Notes: generated by a model not told the origin, from the sequence alone. 64,000 nucleotides of DNA from Acidimicrobiales bacterium (GCA_028285495.1 JANQPB010000016.1:124001-188000); one strand, 5' to 3'; shown: positions 54,188 to 62,679, counted from the stretch's first letter. Translations and numbers: made by a program.

Positions 54188-54841
54188 TCAGCGGTGGGTG
54201 ATCATCGACAGGCCGTCGCCGATCGGCAGGAGGGCGACGTCGACCCGGGGATCGCCGAGCACGTGGTCGTTGAAGGCCCGGAGGGCCACGGTGTCGGCCC
54301 GCTGATCCTCGTCGTCGGCGATTCGCCCGCCCCACAGGACGTTGTCGACGAGGATCACGCCCCGCTCGGACAGCAGGGGCAGCAGGGCCTCGAAGTAGGC
54401 GAGGTACCCGGTCTTGTCGGCGTCGATGAAGGCCAGGTCGACCCGGGTGTCGGCCGGCAGGGTGGCGAGGGTCTCGGCCGCCGGGCCGATCCGCAGGTCG
54501 ATGCGATCGTCGATCCCGGCCTCGGCCCAGTAGCGCCGGGCGACCGAGGTCCACTCCTCGGACACGTCGCAGGCCAGGAGCCGGGCGCCGGGCTCGAGGG
54601 CCTGCCCGACGACCAACGACGAGTAGCCGGTGAACGTGCCGATCTCGACGGCGAGGCGGGGCCGGAGCAGGCGGGTCAGCTGAGCCATGAACCTGGCCTG
54701 GGGATGGCCGATCTGCATGCCGGCGTTGGTCATCTGCCTGGTCTCGTCGATGAGCCGTTGCTCGAGCGGGCTCGGCGGGGTGGTGTGGGCCGCCAGGTAG
54801 CCGGCCACCGGCGAATCGAGGAAGGGATGGGTCCTGCTCAC
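54188..54841 (-). CDS. SAM-dependent O-methyltransferase (CCoAOMT-like, family 3)
   Basis: Predicted 217-residue methyltransferase. Motif I is VEIGTFTGYSSL, followed by ACDVSEEW, DLAFIDADKTGYLAYFE (metal and SAM region) and GVILVDNVLWGG. Catechol-type or phenylpropanoid-type acceptors are possible. TACAAC lies 6 bases before the GTG, a near match to the leaderless box. It is divergent from the permease gene. Confidence 0.9.
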   Translation of the reverse strand: MSRTHPFLDSPVAGYLAAHTTPPSPLEQRLIDETRQMTNAGMQIGHPQARFMAQLTRLLRPRLAVEIGTFTGYSSLVVGQALEPGARLLACDVSEEWTSVARRYWAEAGIDDRIDLRIGPAAETLATLPADTRVDLAFIDADKTGYLAYFEALLPLLSERGVILVDNVLWGGRIADDEDQRADTVALRAFNDHVLGDPRVDVALLPIGDGLSMITHR

Positions 54842-54928
54842 ACCACCGTTGTACCAACCGACGGGCAGCGTGGTGCAGGCCCGTCATGAAACCCGACCGG
54901 ACGCGGTGGCGTCACGGCGTCGATCAGG

Positions 54929-54934
54929 TACGTT
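54929..54934 (+). promoter_or_regulatory. Leaderless -10 box of the YraQ-type permease gene
   Basis: TACGTT, 7 bases before the GTG start. Confidence 0.55.
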
Positions 54935-54941
54935 CTCGTCG

Positions 54942-55949
54942 GTGCACGACGTGTCCGAGCGAGGTGGCGACGCCCACCCGCACGGCGCCACCCGGAGGGG
55001 TGGCCTCGGCGACTACCAGCCTCTGCTGCTGGTGGCCGCCATCGTTGCTGCGCTGCTGGTGCGGAGCCGGATCGCCTGGTTCGACGACGGTGAGGTCCGG
55101 CTGTGGGCCACCCTCTTCGTCTCCGTCTGCATCCAGGCGCTGCCGTTCCTCGTGCTCGGTGTCGTCGTCAGCGGGCTCATCGCCGTCTTCGTCTCGCCCG
55201 ACCTCGTGCGGCGGGTCCTCCCCCGCCATCCCGCCCTGGCGGTGCCGACGGCCGGGCTGGCCGGGCTGGCCCTGCCGGGATGCGAGTGCGGGTCGGTCCC
55301 GATCGCCGGTCGGCTGGTGTCCTCTGGCACCCCGCCGGCCGCCGCCCTCACCTTCCTCTTGGCCGCGCCAGCGATCAACCCGGTGGTGCTGGTGTCGACC
55401 GCGGTGGCGTTCCCGAACGACGGGGAGCTGGTGCTGGCCCGGTTCGTCGCCTCCTTCCTGGCCGCCGTGGTCGTCGGTTGGTGGTGGGCCAGGCGGAACG
55501 ACCACTCGCTGCTCGACGTCGACCCCCACGACCACGACCACGGCTCCGGCCGGTTGGCCCGGTTCGTCGACATCGCCTCCCGCGACTTCGTGCACGCCGG
55601 CGGCTACCTGGTCGTCGGAGCCATGGCCGCGGCAACGCTGCAGCTGGTCGTTCCCCGCAGCGTGCTGGCCACCGTGGCCGACAACGAGCTGCTGTCGATC
55701 CTGATGTTCGCCGGCCTCGCCGTCGTGCTGTCGATCTGCTCCGAGGCCGACGCCTTCGTCGCCGCCGGCCTACCGCAGTTCTCGCTGACGTCACGCCTGG
55801 TGTTCCTGGTCGTCGGCCCGGTCATCGACCTCAAGCTGGTGGCCATGCACGCCGGCGTCTTCGGGCGACGCTTCGCCCTGATCTTCGCCCCGGTCACGTT
55901 GACGGTGGCCGTGGTCTCGGCCGTCCTCGTCGGCCAGGTGCTGCTGTGA
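54942..55949 (+). CDS. YraQ/COG0701-type permease
   Basis: Predicted 335-residue permease with about eight membrane helices. The family signature GCECGSVPIAGRL (Cys114, Cys116) and LLAAPAINPVVLVS are present, and a His/Asp-rich loop (192-200) separates the two halves. Such permeases are implicated in metal or metalloid traffic in other bacteria. The GTG at 54942 is preferred over the longer frame because of the TACGTT box. It is followed by the TIGR03943 partner after 52 bases. Confidence 0.88.
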   Translation: MHDVSERGGDAHPHGATRRGGLGDYQPLLLVAAIVAALLVRSRIAWFDDGEVRLWATLFVSVCIQALPFLVLGVVVSGLIAVFVSPDLVRRVLPRHPALAVPTAGLAGLALPGCECGSVPIAGRLVSSGTPPAAALTFLLAAPAINPVVLVSTAVAFPNDGELVLARFVASFLAAVVVGWWWARRNDHSLLDVDPHDHDHGSGRLARFVDIASRDFVHAGGYLVVGAMAAATLQLVVPRSVLATVADNELLSILMFAGLAVVLSICSEADAFVAAGLPQFSLTSRLVFLVVGPVIDLKLVAMHAGVFGRRFALIFAPVTLTVAVVSAVLVGQVLL

Positions 55950-56001
55950 TCGGGCCGGCCGCGACGACAGGCCCGACCCGCCGTGCGGGGATGGCCGCCC
56001 G

Positions 56002-56718
56002 ATGAGCCGGTTCGGTCGGGCCGGGATGCTGATCTTCATCGGCGTGCTCATCGGCCGGCTCGTGCTCGACGGCGGGTTCGGCTGGTTCGTGCAGCAGCAC
56101 ATGCGGATCCCGCTCGCTGCGGCCACGGTGCTGCTCCTCGTGTTCGGGGTCTACGAGCTCGTGTCGTCGAGCCGGGACGGCGACGAGGGGGCCCGGGTGG
56201 CCGGACCGGGCGTCGGTTGGCTGCTGGCCCTCCCCCTGCTCGTGCTGGTGTCGGTGGCGCCGACCGCCCTCGGTGCGGTGGCCGCCGATCGGGTCGACGC
56301 CTTCGTGCCGACCGAGCGAACCGAGCGGTTCGCTCCCCTGCCGGACACGTCCGATCCGGTCGAGATGCGGGTGATCGAGTTCCTCGACCGTGCCGCCTGG
56401 GACGAGGCCCGCAGCCTCCAGGACCGGGTGATCCGCCTTGAGGGACTGGTCGTCAACGATCCCGAGATCGCCGGCGGGTTCAAGCTGACCCGCTTCCTCG
56501 TGAGCTGCTGCGCCGCCGACGGCATCCCGCTGCAGGTCACCCTGCACGGCACCGGCCGGCCGCTCGACGACGACACCTGGGTGGTGGCCGACGTGATCTG
56601 GCGCCCGCCCGAGGTCCCCTACCAGGAGACCGAGGGCATCTGGGTCATCGAGGCCGACGCCGTCGCCATCTCCCCGGTCGTCGGCATCCCCAAGGACCCC
56701 TACGAGTCGCCGTACTAG
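56002..56718 (+). CDS. TIGR03943/DUF1980-family partner protein
   Basis: Predicted 238-residue protein with two N-terminal membrane helices (about residues 5-22 and 34-50), a third at about 72-95, and a C-terminal beta-rich domain. KLTRFLVSCCAADGIPLQV gives the vicinal cysteines of the family. It almost always follows a COG0701 permease, as here. The stop codon TAG shares four bases (CTAG) with the stop of the convergent small membrane gene. Confidence 0.88.
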   Translation: MSRFGRAGMLIFIGVLIGRLVLDGGFGWFVQQHMRIPLAAATVLLLVFGVYELVSSSRDGDEGARVAGPGVGWLLALPLLVLVSVAPTALGAVAADRVDAFVPTERTERFAPLPDTSDPVEMRVIEFLDRAAWDEARSLQDRVIRLEGLVVNDPEIAGGFKLTRFLVSCCAADGIPLQVTLHGTGRPLDDDTWVVADVIWRPPEVPYQETEGIWVIEADAVAISPVVGIPKDPYESPY

Positions 56719-57143
56719 CGCCCGCTCCGGTCCCGGGTCGACGCAGCCGAGACGATCTCGGCGACCACGAGGATGCAGGCCGCGAGCCCGAGCCCGGCGC
56801 AGGCGACCAGCCCGACCGGACCCGCATCGGCCAGCAGCGCAGCCCCGGCGATGACGAGCATCGCCCCCGATGCGATGATCAGCGACCACCCGAGGACGCT
56901 CGGCCGGACCGAACCCGGCGATCGAGGCAACCGGCGACGCCGACGGAGCCTCGCCGTGCGTCGGCGGTGCACGAGATCGACGCCACCCCCTGACCGGCGC
57001 CGGCCGAACCAGTCGGCCGACCGGGTCGATCGAAGCTCGGCGGTGTGCGCGCTCGGCCGTCGCTCGACCGCACGTGCGCCGAGGACGATGATGTCGGGCC
57101 TCGGCCTCGATCGGCAGCGTCGATCCGGACGTGTTCCACTCAT
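56715..57143 (-). CDS. Small Arg-rich membrane protein of the accessory cassette
   Basis: Predicted 142-residue protein, not recognised. The first ~85 residues are very rich in arginine, and two hydrophobic helices occupy residues ~85-130 (LGWSLIIASGAMLVIAGAA and GLVACAGLGLAACILVVAEI). It could be a membrane anchor with a nucleic-acid- or lipid-contacting tail. It overlaps the upstream membrane gene by 4 bases (ATGA) and shares CTAG with the permease partner. Confidence 0.6.
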   Translation of the reverse strand: MSGTRPDRRCRSRPRPDIIVLGARAVERRPSAHTAELRSTRSADWFGRRRSGGGVDLVHRRRTARLRRRRRLPRSPGSVRPSVLGWSLIIASGAMLVIAGAALLADAGPVGLVACAGLGLAACILVVAEIVSAASTRDRSGR

Positions 57144-57832
57144 GTTGCGGCCCTTTCCGCTGCGTCGATGAACGTGATGGTGAGGCGACCGTGGCCGGGT
57201 GGTGTCGTCGACTGATGGATCTGGCTCTTGGCCAGCCGGGCGTCGAGGTCGGCGACCCGCTCGACGACATCCGCCAGCTCGCTCGGGGTGTGCGCAGCGA
57301 CCGTGAGCACGGCCCACTCGGCGGTCGTCCCTCGCAGCGAGACGGGGGTCAGGCCGAGGATCGGTGCCGCCAGCACCGGGCGGAGCCCACCGGCGCCGTT
57401 GTACCGGTTCCGGGAGAGCAGCCCGGTGAAGCGCAGGCGCTGCGGGTCGGCGTCGTTGAACAGCACCGGCCAGCGCCGACGGAACCGGCAGGCCATCGCC
57501 CACAGCCAGACGACCCGTCCGACGCCGGGTCCCTGCTGCCTCGACCAGGCGATCGCCGCGGCATCGAGGAGCACCGCAACGGTGACGGCGGCCGGTGCCG
57601 GTAGGCCGAGGCGCCACCCCGAGGCGGCGACCACGAGCATCACCGGGTGGCCGGCTGCGATCCAGAGGACGGACCGGACCGCGACGAGCACGAAGGCCAG
57701 CCTCGGGCGGCCGTCCAACACCGCCCGGGCGGCGGCGATCATGGCGAGAACCGGTCCGGTCGGGACGATCGGCGATCGACCGGGCCGGGGGTTGGCGATG
57801 GCTGAGGGGTGGTCATCTCTCGATTCAGCCAT
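57140..57832 (-). CDS. Unrecognised membrane protein of the accessory cassette
   Basis: Predicted 230-residue protein. Two or three hydrophobic segments lie at about 47-100 (including FVLVAVRSVLWIAA and VTVAVLLDAAAIAW), followed by a soluble C-terminal domain with strand-like TAEWAVLTVAAHTPSELADVVERV and GRLTITFID. ATG at 57832 is the best start because residues upstream look random. The shape loosely recalls membrane helper proteins of actinobacterial conjugative elements, but this is only an impression. Confidence 0.6.
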   Translation of the reverse strand: MAESRDDHPSAIANPRPGRSPIVPTGPVLAMIAAARAVLDGRPRLAFVLVAVRSVLWIAAGHPVMLVVAASGWRLGLPAPAAVTVAVLLDAAAIAWSRQQGPGVGRVVWLWAMACRFRRRWPVLFNDADPQRLRFTGLLSRNRYNGAGGLRPVLAAPILGLTPVSLRGTTAEWAVLTVAAHTPSELADVVERVADLDARLAKSQIHQSTTPPGHGRLTITFIDAAERAAT

Positions 57833-57851
57833 GGGTCGAGGTCGCGATTCC

Positions 57852-57880
57852 AGACCGATCCGACATCGATTGAGACCGAT
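57852..57880. promoter_or_regulatory. Direct repeats in the divergent control region
   Basis: AGACCGAT occurs at 57852-57859 and 57873-57880, exactly 21 bp apart (two helical turns). The surrounding 57833-58015 is markedly more AT-rich than the rest of the window. This could be a binding site for the winged-helix proteins encoded nearby; that link is inference. Confidence 0.4.
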
Positions 57881-58015
57881 TTTGATCCCTATGACATGTG
57901 CCAATCGTCATCGAGTCTGAACAGATCAATGATGAATGATGCACAGATTTGTGTTGCTACTTCTCCGAAAATCAACAAGAGTTGAGCATTGGCGGCGCAC
58001 AGTAGGAGAAACGCC

Positions 58016-58780
58016 GTGGAGTTCCTTCGCATCAAGTACCTCGGACGAAACATGGATCTTCCAGCCGAAGCCTTCTCGGCCGAACACCGGCGACGGGGCC
58101 ACCGCATCGACCTGGCCGGGGCGGTCGACGAGGTCTCGATGCGCCCACCGCCGGACGCCGTCGCCCACGCACCGCTCGAGAAGTCGTCGACCGACCTGAT
58201 CAGCTGTTGTGCTCTCGCTCAGCTGGTGCCGCCGTCGACGCTGCTCTTCTCGATCTTCCAGCAGGTCGGGCCGTCGCACGCGATGTTCGTTCGCCACGCA
58301 CTGCGGGGCAACTGCCACCCCAGGATGCTGCTCCACGTCCCGGGTGGGCACGCGACGGCCGGCGCGGTGATCGACAAGCTCGAGGCGGCCGTCGAGGGCC
58401 CGGACGACGTGCGGACGACGGCCGCGTTCCCGCCCGAGCTCGTGACCGGTTGCGATCCCGACCTCGGCGAGATCATGCAGGACAAGACCCGCTTCGCCGA
58501 GCTGCTGTACACGGCGGCCACCAACCGGTGGGGCAGCTGGGGCGACCTGACCCGCCTGCTGTCGGTCGGCGACGGCGTGGTCAAGAACACCAACGCCGAG
58601 CTCGGTCGGGTGTTGCAGGCCAGCGGGATCGAGCGGACCGACGAGAAGTGGACGGCCCAGCACTTCGCCCGGTTCGTCACCGAGTACCGCAGCTTCATCG
58701 TCGCCTACGGCCAGGGCCACCTCGGCCTGCCGGCGCCGGACGAGCCGTTCTGGATGCACCATGCCAGCGCCTCCATCTGA
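58016..58780 (+). CDS. Unrecognised protein, first gene of the winged-helix cassette
   Basis: Predicted 254-residue soluble protein; I do not recognise it. The GTG at 58016 has AGGAGA 7 bases upstream. Helical content is high in the C-terminal half (DLTRLLSVGDGVVKNTNAEL and FARFVTEYRSF), with an Arg/His-rich N-terminus. The next gene starts 20 bases before its stop, so the two are coupled. The protein may act with the winged-helix proteins, but no function can be assigned. Confidence 0.6.
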   Translation: MEFLRIKYLGRNMDLPAEAFSAEHRRRGHRIDLAGAVDEVSMRPPPDAVAHAPLEKSSTDLISCCALAQLVPPSTLLFSIFQQVGPSHAMFVRHALRGNCHPRMLLHVPGGHATAGAVIDKLEAAVEGPDDVRTTAAFPPELVTGCDPDLGEIMQDKTRFAELLYTAATNRWGSWGDLTRLLSVGDGVVKNTNAELGRVLQASGIERTDEKWTAQHFARFVTEYRSFIVAYGQGHLGLPAPDEPFWMHHASASI

Positions 58781-59801
58781 CCGCTCGATGGACAGCGACG
58801 ACCGGAACGACGCCGACGAGGCCGATGAGCCGGCGTCTCCCTGGGCCGCCCTCCGCCGGGTCCACTTCTACGTCAGCGACCTGTTCTTCCGGCAGGCGGC
58901 CAGGATCGACATCGACTTCGCCAACCGCCGGGTCCTCGACTACCTCGACTTCGCCCGCGACCGGGGCGCGCTCGACGGCCTGACCGTGCGGGACCTGTGT
59001 GAGCTGATCCCGCCCCGGATGCGGACCCAGCAGGTGGTGGCCACGATCGACCGGCTGCGGGACCGGGGCTTCGTCGAGCCGGGCGACGAGCGGACCACCG
59101 GTCTTCGCCGGGGCCGACTCTGGCGCCTGACCGAGGCCGGCCAGGCGGCCAGGACCGCCTACAAGACGCTGATGGAGGAGATCCTGCAGGACGTCTACCG
59201 AGACGGCACCGACGACAACATCGATGCGCTGCGCGAGCACTGGATCCGGGCCGGGGACTACGTCGATCGCTCGAGGGAGCGGATCCTCCAGGCCGTGGTC
59301 CCCACGGTCCGGCGTCCATCGGTCCGACCAGGACCGTGGTCGACACTCCGCCAGGCCCACTTCCAGACCAACGACCAGTTCTTCGCCGCGATGCAGGCGG
59401 TCGGCGTCACGCCCGAGAACCGGCGCGTCCTCGACGCCCTCGACCTGGCCCGCACCCGGGGGGTCGAGGCGCCGACCGTCGCCACGGTGGCCAAGCTGAT
59501 CGAGCTGACGCCGCCCCCGGCCGCGGTGACGGCCGAGCTGCTGCGGATGCAGGCCCGCAACTGGGTCGAGCCGGCCGGCACGGCCACCTCGAAGCCGGCG
59601 ACCCCGTGGCGGCTGACCGCCGGGGGTCGCGAGCTCCGCCGCGACTACACACAGGTGGCCGAAGGCCTCCTGCGCGGCGCCTACGCAGGCGAACCGCCAG
59701 TGGGGCTCCGCGAGCTGGCCAGGACCGCCGACCGACATCGGGCCAGGCGGCTCGAACCCATCGTCTCCCTCACCCTCGGGCCGGCCACACCGGCCCCCTG
59801 A
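58761..59801 (+). CDS. Double winged-helix-like protein, first paralog
   Basis: Predicted 346-residue protein with two related copies of a ~150-residue unit (about residues 27-170 and 187-340). Each begins LRRVHFYVSDLFF or LRQAHFQTNDQFF, continues NRRVLD(Y/A)LDLAR with a helix-turn-helix pattern, and ends in a wing-like RGRLWRLTEAGQ or TPWRLTAGGRE. This resembles MarR/PadR-type winged helices. The start could also be ATG 58788. The second half is more diverged. Likely DNA binding as a single-chain pseudo-dimer; the family is not recognised. Confidence 0.65.
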   Translation: MPAPPSDRSMDSDDRNDADEADEPASPWAALRRVHFYVSDLFFRQAARIDIDFANRRVLDYLDFARDRGALDGLTVRDLCELIPPRMRTQQVVATIDRLRDRGFVEPGDERTTGLRRGRLWRLTEAGQAARTAYKTLMEEILQDVYRDGTDDNIDALREHWIRAGDYVDRSRERILQAVVPTVRRPSVRPGPWSTLRQAHFQTNDQFFAAMQAVGVTPENRRVLDALDLARTRGVEAPTVATVAKLIELTPPPAAVTAELLRMQARNWVEPAGTATSKPATPWRLTAGGRELRRDYTQVAEGLLRGAYAGEPPVGLRELARTADRHRARRLEPIVSLTLGPATPAP

Positions 59802-59866
59802 CCGTTCCCTCGACGTCAACCCGACCGACGAGCCATCGACCGACGCGCTCACGGAGAGACCACGCC

Positions 59867-60868
59867 ATGACGACATCCGACGACCGCACCACCTCCGCCT
59901 GGGCCCCGCTGCGGCGGACCCACTTCTACGTCCACGACCTCTTCCACCGAGAGGCGGCCAGGATCGACATCGGGATCACCAGCCGCCGGATCCTCGACTA
60001 CATCGACTTCGCCGACGACCGCGGGGTCAGCGACGGGGTCACCATCCAGGAGCTCTGCGACCTGATCCCACCGCGTACCCGGACCCAGCGGGTGGCCAAG
60101 ACGCTCGACCGGATGCGACAGCGCGGGTGGGTCCGCCAGGACGCCGAGCGGCGAACCGGGCCCCGCCGGGGCCGGTTGTGGCACCTGACCGACGAGGGTC
60201 AGCTGGTCCGCGGCTTCTACAAGCGGGTGGCCGAGCAGATCCTGCAGGACGTCTACCGCGAGGCGAGCGAGCCGACCACGCACTCGCTGCTCCACCTCGG
60301 CGAGCGGGCCACCCGCCACCGCGACCGCACGCTCGGCGTCGTCCTGCTGGCGGCCAACCCGACGGTTGGTGACGAGCCACCTCGCAATCCCGATTGGGCC
60401 GCACTCCGCGGGGCGCACTTCTACATCAACGACCTCTTCTTCGAGCGGGCGGAACCGATGGGGGTCGACCCGACCGAGCGCCGGGTCCTCGACGCCCTCG
60501 GCCTGGCCGATGCCCGGGGCGTCGAGCGGGGTCTCACCGTGACGACCCAGTGCAAGCTGATCGAGACGCCGATCGCGCCCCAGACCGTCGGTTCGATCCT
60601 CGAGCGCAAGGCCGCTCAGGGGTGGGTCGAGTCGGTTGCGCCGACCTGCGGGAGCCGGGCCGCCACCTGGCGGCTGACCGCCATCGGGCGGGAGATCCGC
60701 ACGACCTACAAGGACATCGCCGAGTCGATCCTGCGCGACGTCTACCAGGACGGCAGCGACGAGGAGCGGGCCGAGCTGCTCGAGCTGGCCAAGACCTCCG
60801 AGACCTACCGCAACCTGCGGCTGGAGCCCATCGTCGAGCTGGCGCTCCGGAGCCGGGACCTCGACTGA
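59867..60868 (+). CDS. Double winged-helix-like protein, second paralog
   Basis: Predicted 333-residue paralog of the preceding gene with the same two-unit layout (about residues 11-150 and 176-330). Unit 1 starts LRRTHFYVHDLFHREAARID and reads RGRLWHLTDEGQ; unit 2 starts LRGAHFYINDLFF and reads ATWRLTAIGRE. Unit 1 is closest to unit 1 of the neighbour, so the two-unit gene itself was duplicated. A GGAGA site lies about 10 bases before the ATG; the 65-base gap has no clear promoter. Confidence 0.65.
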   Translation: MTTSDDRTTSAWAPLRRTHFYVHDLFHREAARIDIGITSRRILDYIDFADDRGVSDGVTIQELCDLIPPRTRTQRVAKTLDRMRQRGWVRQDAERRTGPRRGRLWHLTDEGQLVRGFYKRVAEQILQDVYREASEPTTHSLLHLGERATRHRDRTLGVVLLAANPTVGDEPPRNPDWAALRGAHFYINDLFFERAEPMGVDPTERRVLDALGLADARGVERGLTVTTQCKLIETPIAPQTVGSILERKAAQGWVESVAPTCGSRAATWRLTAIGREIRTTYKDIAESILRDVYQDGSDEERAELLELAKTSETYRNLRLEPIVELALRSRDLD

Positions 60869-60882
60869 CGAGACGGCCGCTG

Positions 60883-60894
60883 CCGCTCGAGCGG
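60883..60894. terminator. Short palindrome between convergent genes
   Basis: CCGCTCGAGCGG lies between the stops of the second winged-helix gene and the SDR gene. A weak bidirectional terminator is possible. Confidence 0.3.
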
Positions 60895-60902
60895 GGCGGG
60901 GC

Positions 60903-61724
60903 TCAGCCGGGTTCGGGGAGCGGGGGCGCGCCGACCTGGGTCAGGAGCCCGCCGTCGACGGGGAGCACCGCCCCGGTGATGTACGACGCATCGTCGGAGG
61001 CGAGGAACACGGCGACCTTGGCCACCTCGTTGGCCCGGCCCATCCGGCCGAGCGGCACCCGACGGACCCGTTCGGCCCTGATGTCCGCCCGGGGCTGGCC
61101 GGTGAGGCGATGGCAGCCCTCGATGGCCATCGGGGTGTCGATCAGGCCGAGGAGCAGGACGTTGCAGCGCACCCCGTGACGGGCGTTCTCGAAGGCCAGC
61201 GCCCGGGTGAACTCCGACAGCGCCGCCTTGGAGACCTTGTAGGCCAGGTAGGGGACCGATGCCGTCGCCGCGATCGAGCCGACGTGGGTGATCGCCCCGG
61301 AGCCCTGCTCGTGCATCGGCCCGAGCACGTGCTTGCTGAGCAGCATCGCCCCGGTGAGGTTCACCTCGATGATGTGTCGCCAGGCGTCGACGTCCATCGA
61401 GACCGTCGGCCGATCGTCGAGCCCGATACCGACGTTGTTGTGGACCACGTCGATCCGGCCGAAGCGGTCGGTTGCGGTCTCCACGATCCGGCGGCAGTCG
61501 GCCTCGCGGGTGATGTCGGCCACGACCGGGTGGGCCTTGTGACCGTGCTCGTCCAGCAGCTGCAACGTCGACTCGAGCGACTCCTCGCTGCGGTTGGCCA
61601 GCACCAGGGCGGCCCCCGCATCGGCGAAGGCCAGTGCGGTGGCCCGACCGTTTCCCAGACCCAGCTCGGCGGGCTCGCGCTGGCCGGCACCGGCCACTAT
61701 CACGACGCGATCCTTGAGCCTCAA
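60903..61724 (-). CDS. Short-chain dehydrogenase/reductase
   Basis: Predicted 273-residue SDR with an unusual stretched glycine motif (VAGAGQREPAELGLGNGRA) in place of TGxxxGIG. The NNVG, catalytic YLAYKVSK (YxxxK) and C-terminal VDGG are standard. A TTG start at 61724 (LRLKDRVVIVAG) is proposed because TAGTCT lies 7 bases before it and the family N-terminus begins there; GTG 61754 would add ten residues. Substrate is unknown. Confidence 0.88.
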   Translation of the reverse strand: MRLKDRVVIVAGAGQREPAELGLGNGRATALAFADAGAALVLANRSEESLESTLQLLDEHGHKAHPVVADITREADCRRIVETATDRFGRIDVVHNNVGIGLDDRPTVSMDVDAWRHIIEVNLTGAMLLSKHVLGPMHEQGSGAITHVGSIAATASVPYLAYKVSKAALSEFTRALAFENARHGVRCNVLLLGLIDTPMAIEGCHRLTGQPRADIRAERVRRVPLGRMGRANEVAKVAVFLASDDASYITGAVLPVDGGLLTQVGAPPLPEPG

Positions 61725-61731
61725 GACGGCC

Positions 61732-61737
61732 AGACTA
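61732..61737 (-). promoter_or_regulatory. Leaderless -10 box pointing to a TTG start
   Basis: TAGTCT, 7 bases before the TTG at 61724; it supports this start over the upstream GTG. Confidence 0.5.
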
Positions 61738-61846
61738 ACCCCCGCGAGGTCCACATCGTGGAAACAGCACCCGATTGGACGTAGGCAATCGCCCTGGCAT
61801 GTCTGCAGCCTCTGTCGGCGCAGCTTCGGCTAGTCGGGAGACACGG

Positions 61847-62602
61847 ATGGTGCAACAGATGGACCTCGACGGACAGGTGGCGATCGTGACCGGGGCCGGG
61901 AGCGGGATCGGGCTCGGGGCCGCCGCCGCGTTCCGGGCCAGGGGGGCGACCGTGCTCGCCGCTGACCTCGACCCGACCGCCGCCGCCGAGCTCGACGGCG
62001 TGGTCGGGATCGAGGCCGACGTCCGCTCGGACGCCGACATGGCCGGGGTGGCCGACGCCGCGGCCGACCTCGGCCCCGTCGGCGTTGTCATGGCCAATGC
62101 CGGCGTCGCCGCCGGTGGCCGGGTCGAGAACGTGCCGATCGAGGAGTGGCAACGACTGCTCGACATCAACGTGCTCGGCGTCGTCCGGACGATCCAGCCC
62201 CACCTGCCGGCCATGCGGGCCCGGGGCGCCGGCCACCTGATCGTCACCGGTTCGTCGGCCGGGCTGTTCACCGACCCGACCGGTGGCAACGCCGCCTATG
62301 CCACCACCAAGGCGGCGCTGCTCGGCTTCGCCCGCAACCTGGCCACGCAGGTCGACGGCGACGGCCTGGCCGTCCACTACCTCGCCCCCCGACTGACCGA
62401 CACCCCGTTCCCCGTCTCGGCCGTCGCCTGGGGCCGCTCGGGCGCCCGAGCGATGTCCGATCGGAGCGTCGACGGCGCCGACACGGTCGAGCAGGTGATC
62501 GATGCATTGTTGGTTGGGATGGTGCAGGGCCGGTTCCTGATCTCGCTGACGGACGACACCGAGGACCAGCTCGCGGCCTTCGCCCGATCTGGCCAGCCCT
62601 GA
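61847..62602 (+). CDS. Short-chain dehydrogenase/reductase, classical type
   Basis: Predicted 251-residue SDR: VTGAGSGIGLG nucleotide-binding loop, NAGVAAGG, Ser in TGSSAG and YATTK catalytic pair. The ATG at 61847 has GGGAGA 6 bases upstream, which is preferred over the longer frame. It is divergent from the other SDR, 122 bases apart, and only distantly related to it. Alcohol or keto substrate is unknown. Confidence 0.9.
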   Translation: MVQQMDLDGQVAIVTGAGSGIGLGAAAAFRARGATVLAADLDPTAAAELDGVVGIEADVRSDADMAGVADAAADLGPVGVVMANAGVAAGGRVENVPIEEWQRLLDINVLGVVRTIQPHLPAMRARGAGHLIVTGSSAGLFTDPTGGNAAYATTKAALLGFARNLATQVDGDGLAVHYLAPRLTDTPFPVSAVAWGRSGARAMSDRSVDGADTVEQVIDALLVGMVQGRFLISLTDDTEDQLAAFARSGQP

Positions 62603-62679
62603 CGTCGTCCCCGTCGGGTTGTGACGAACGTCTCAGCTCGGAAGGCGACGAACGACGGACCCCGTGCGTAGGACGAGGC

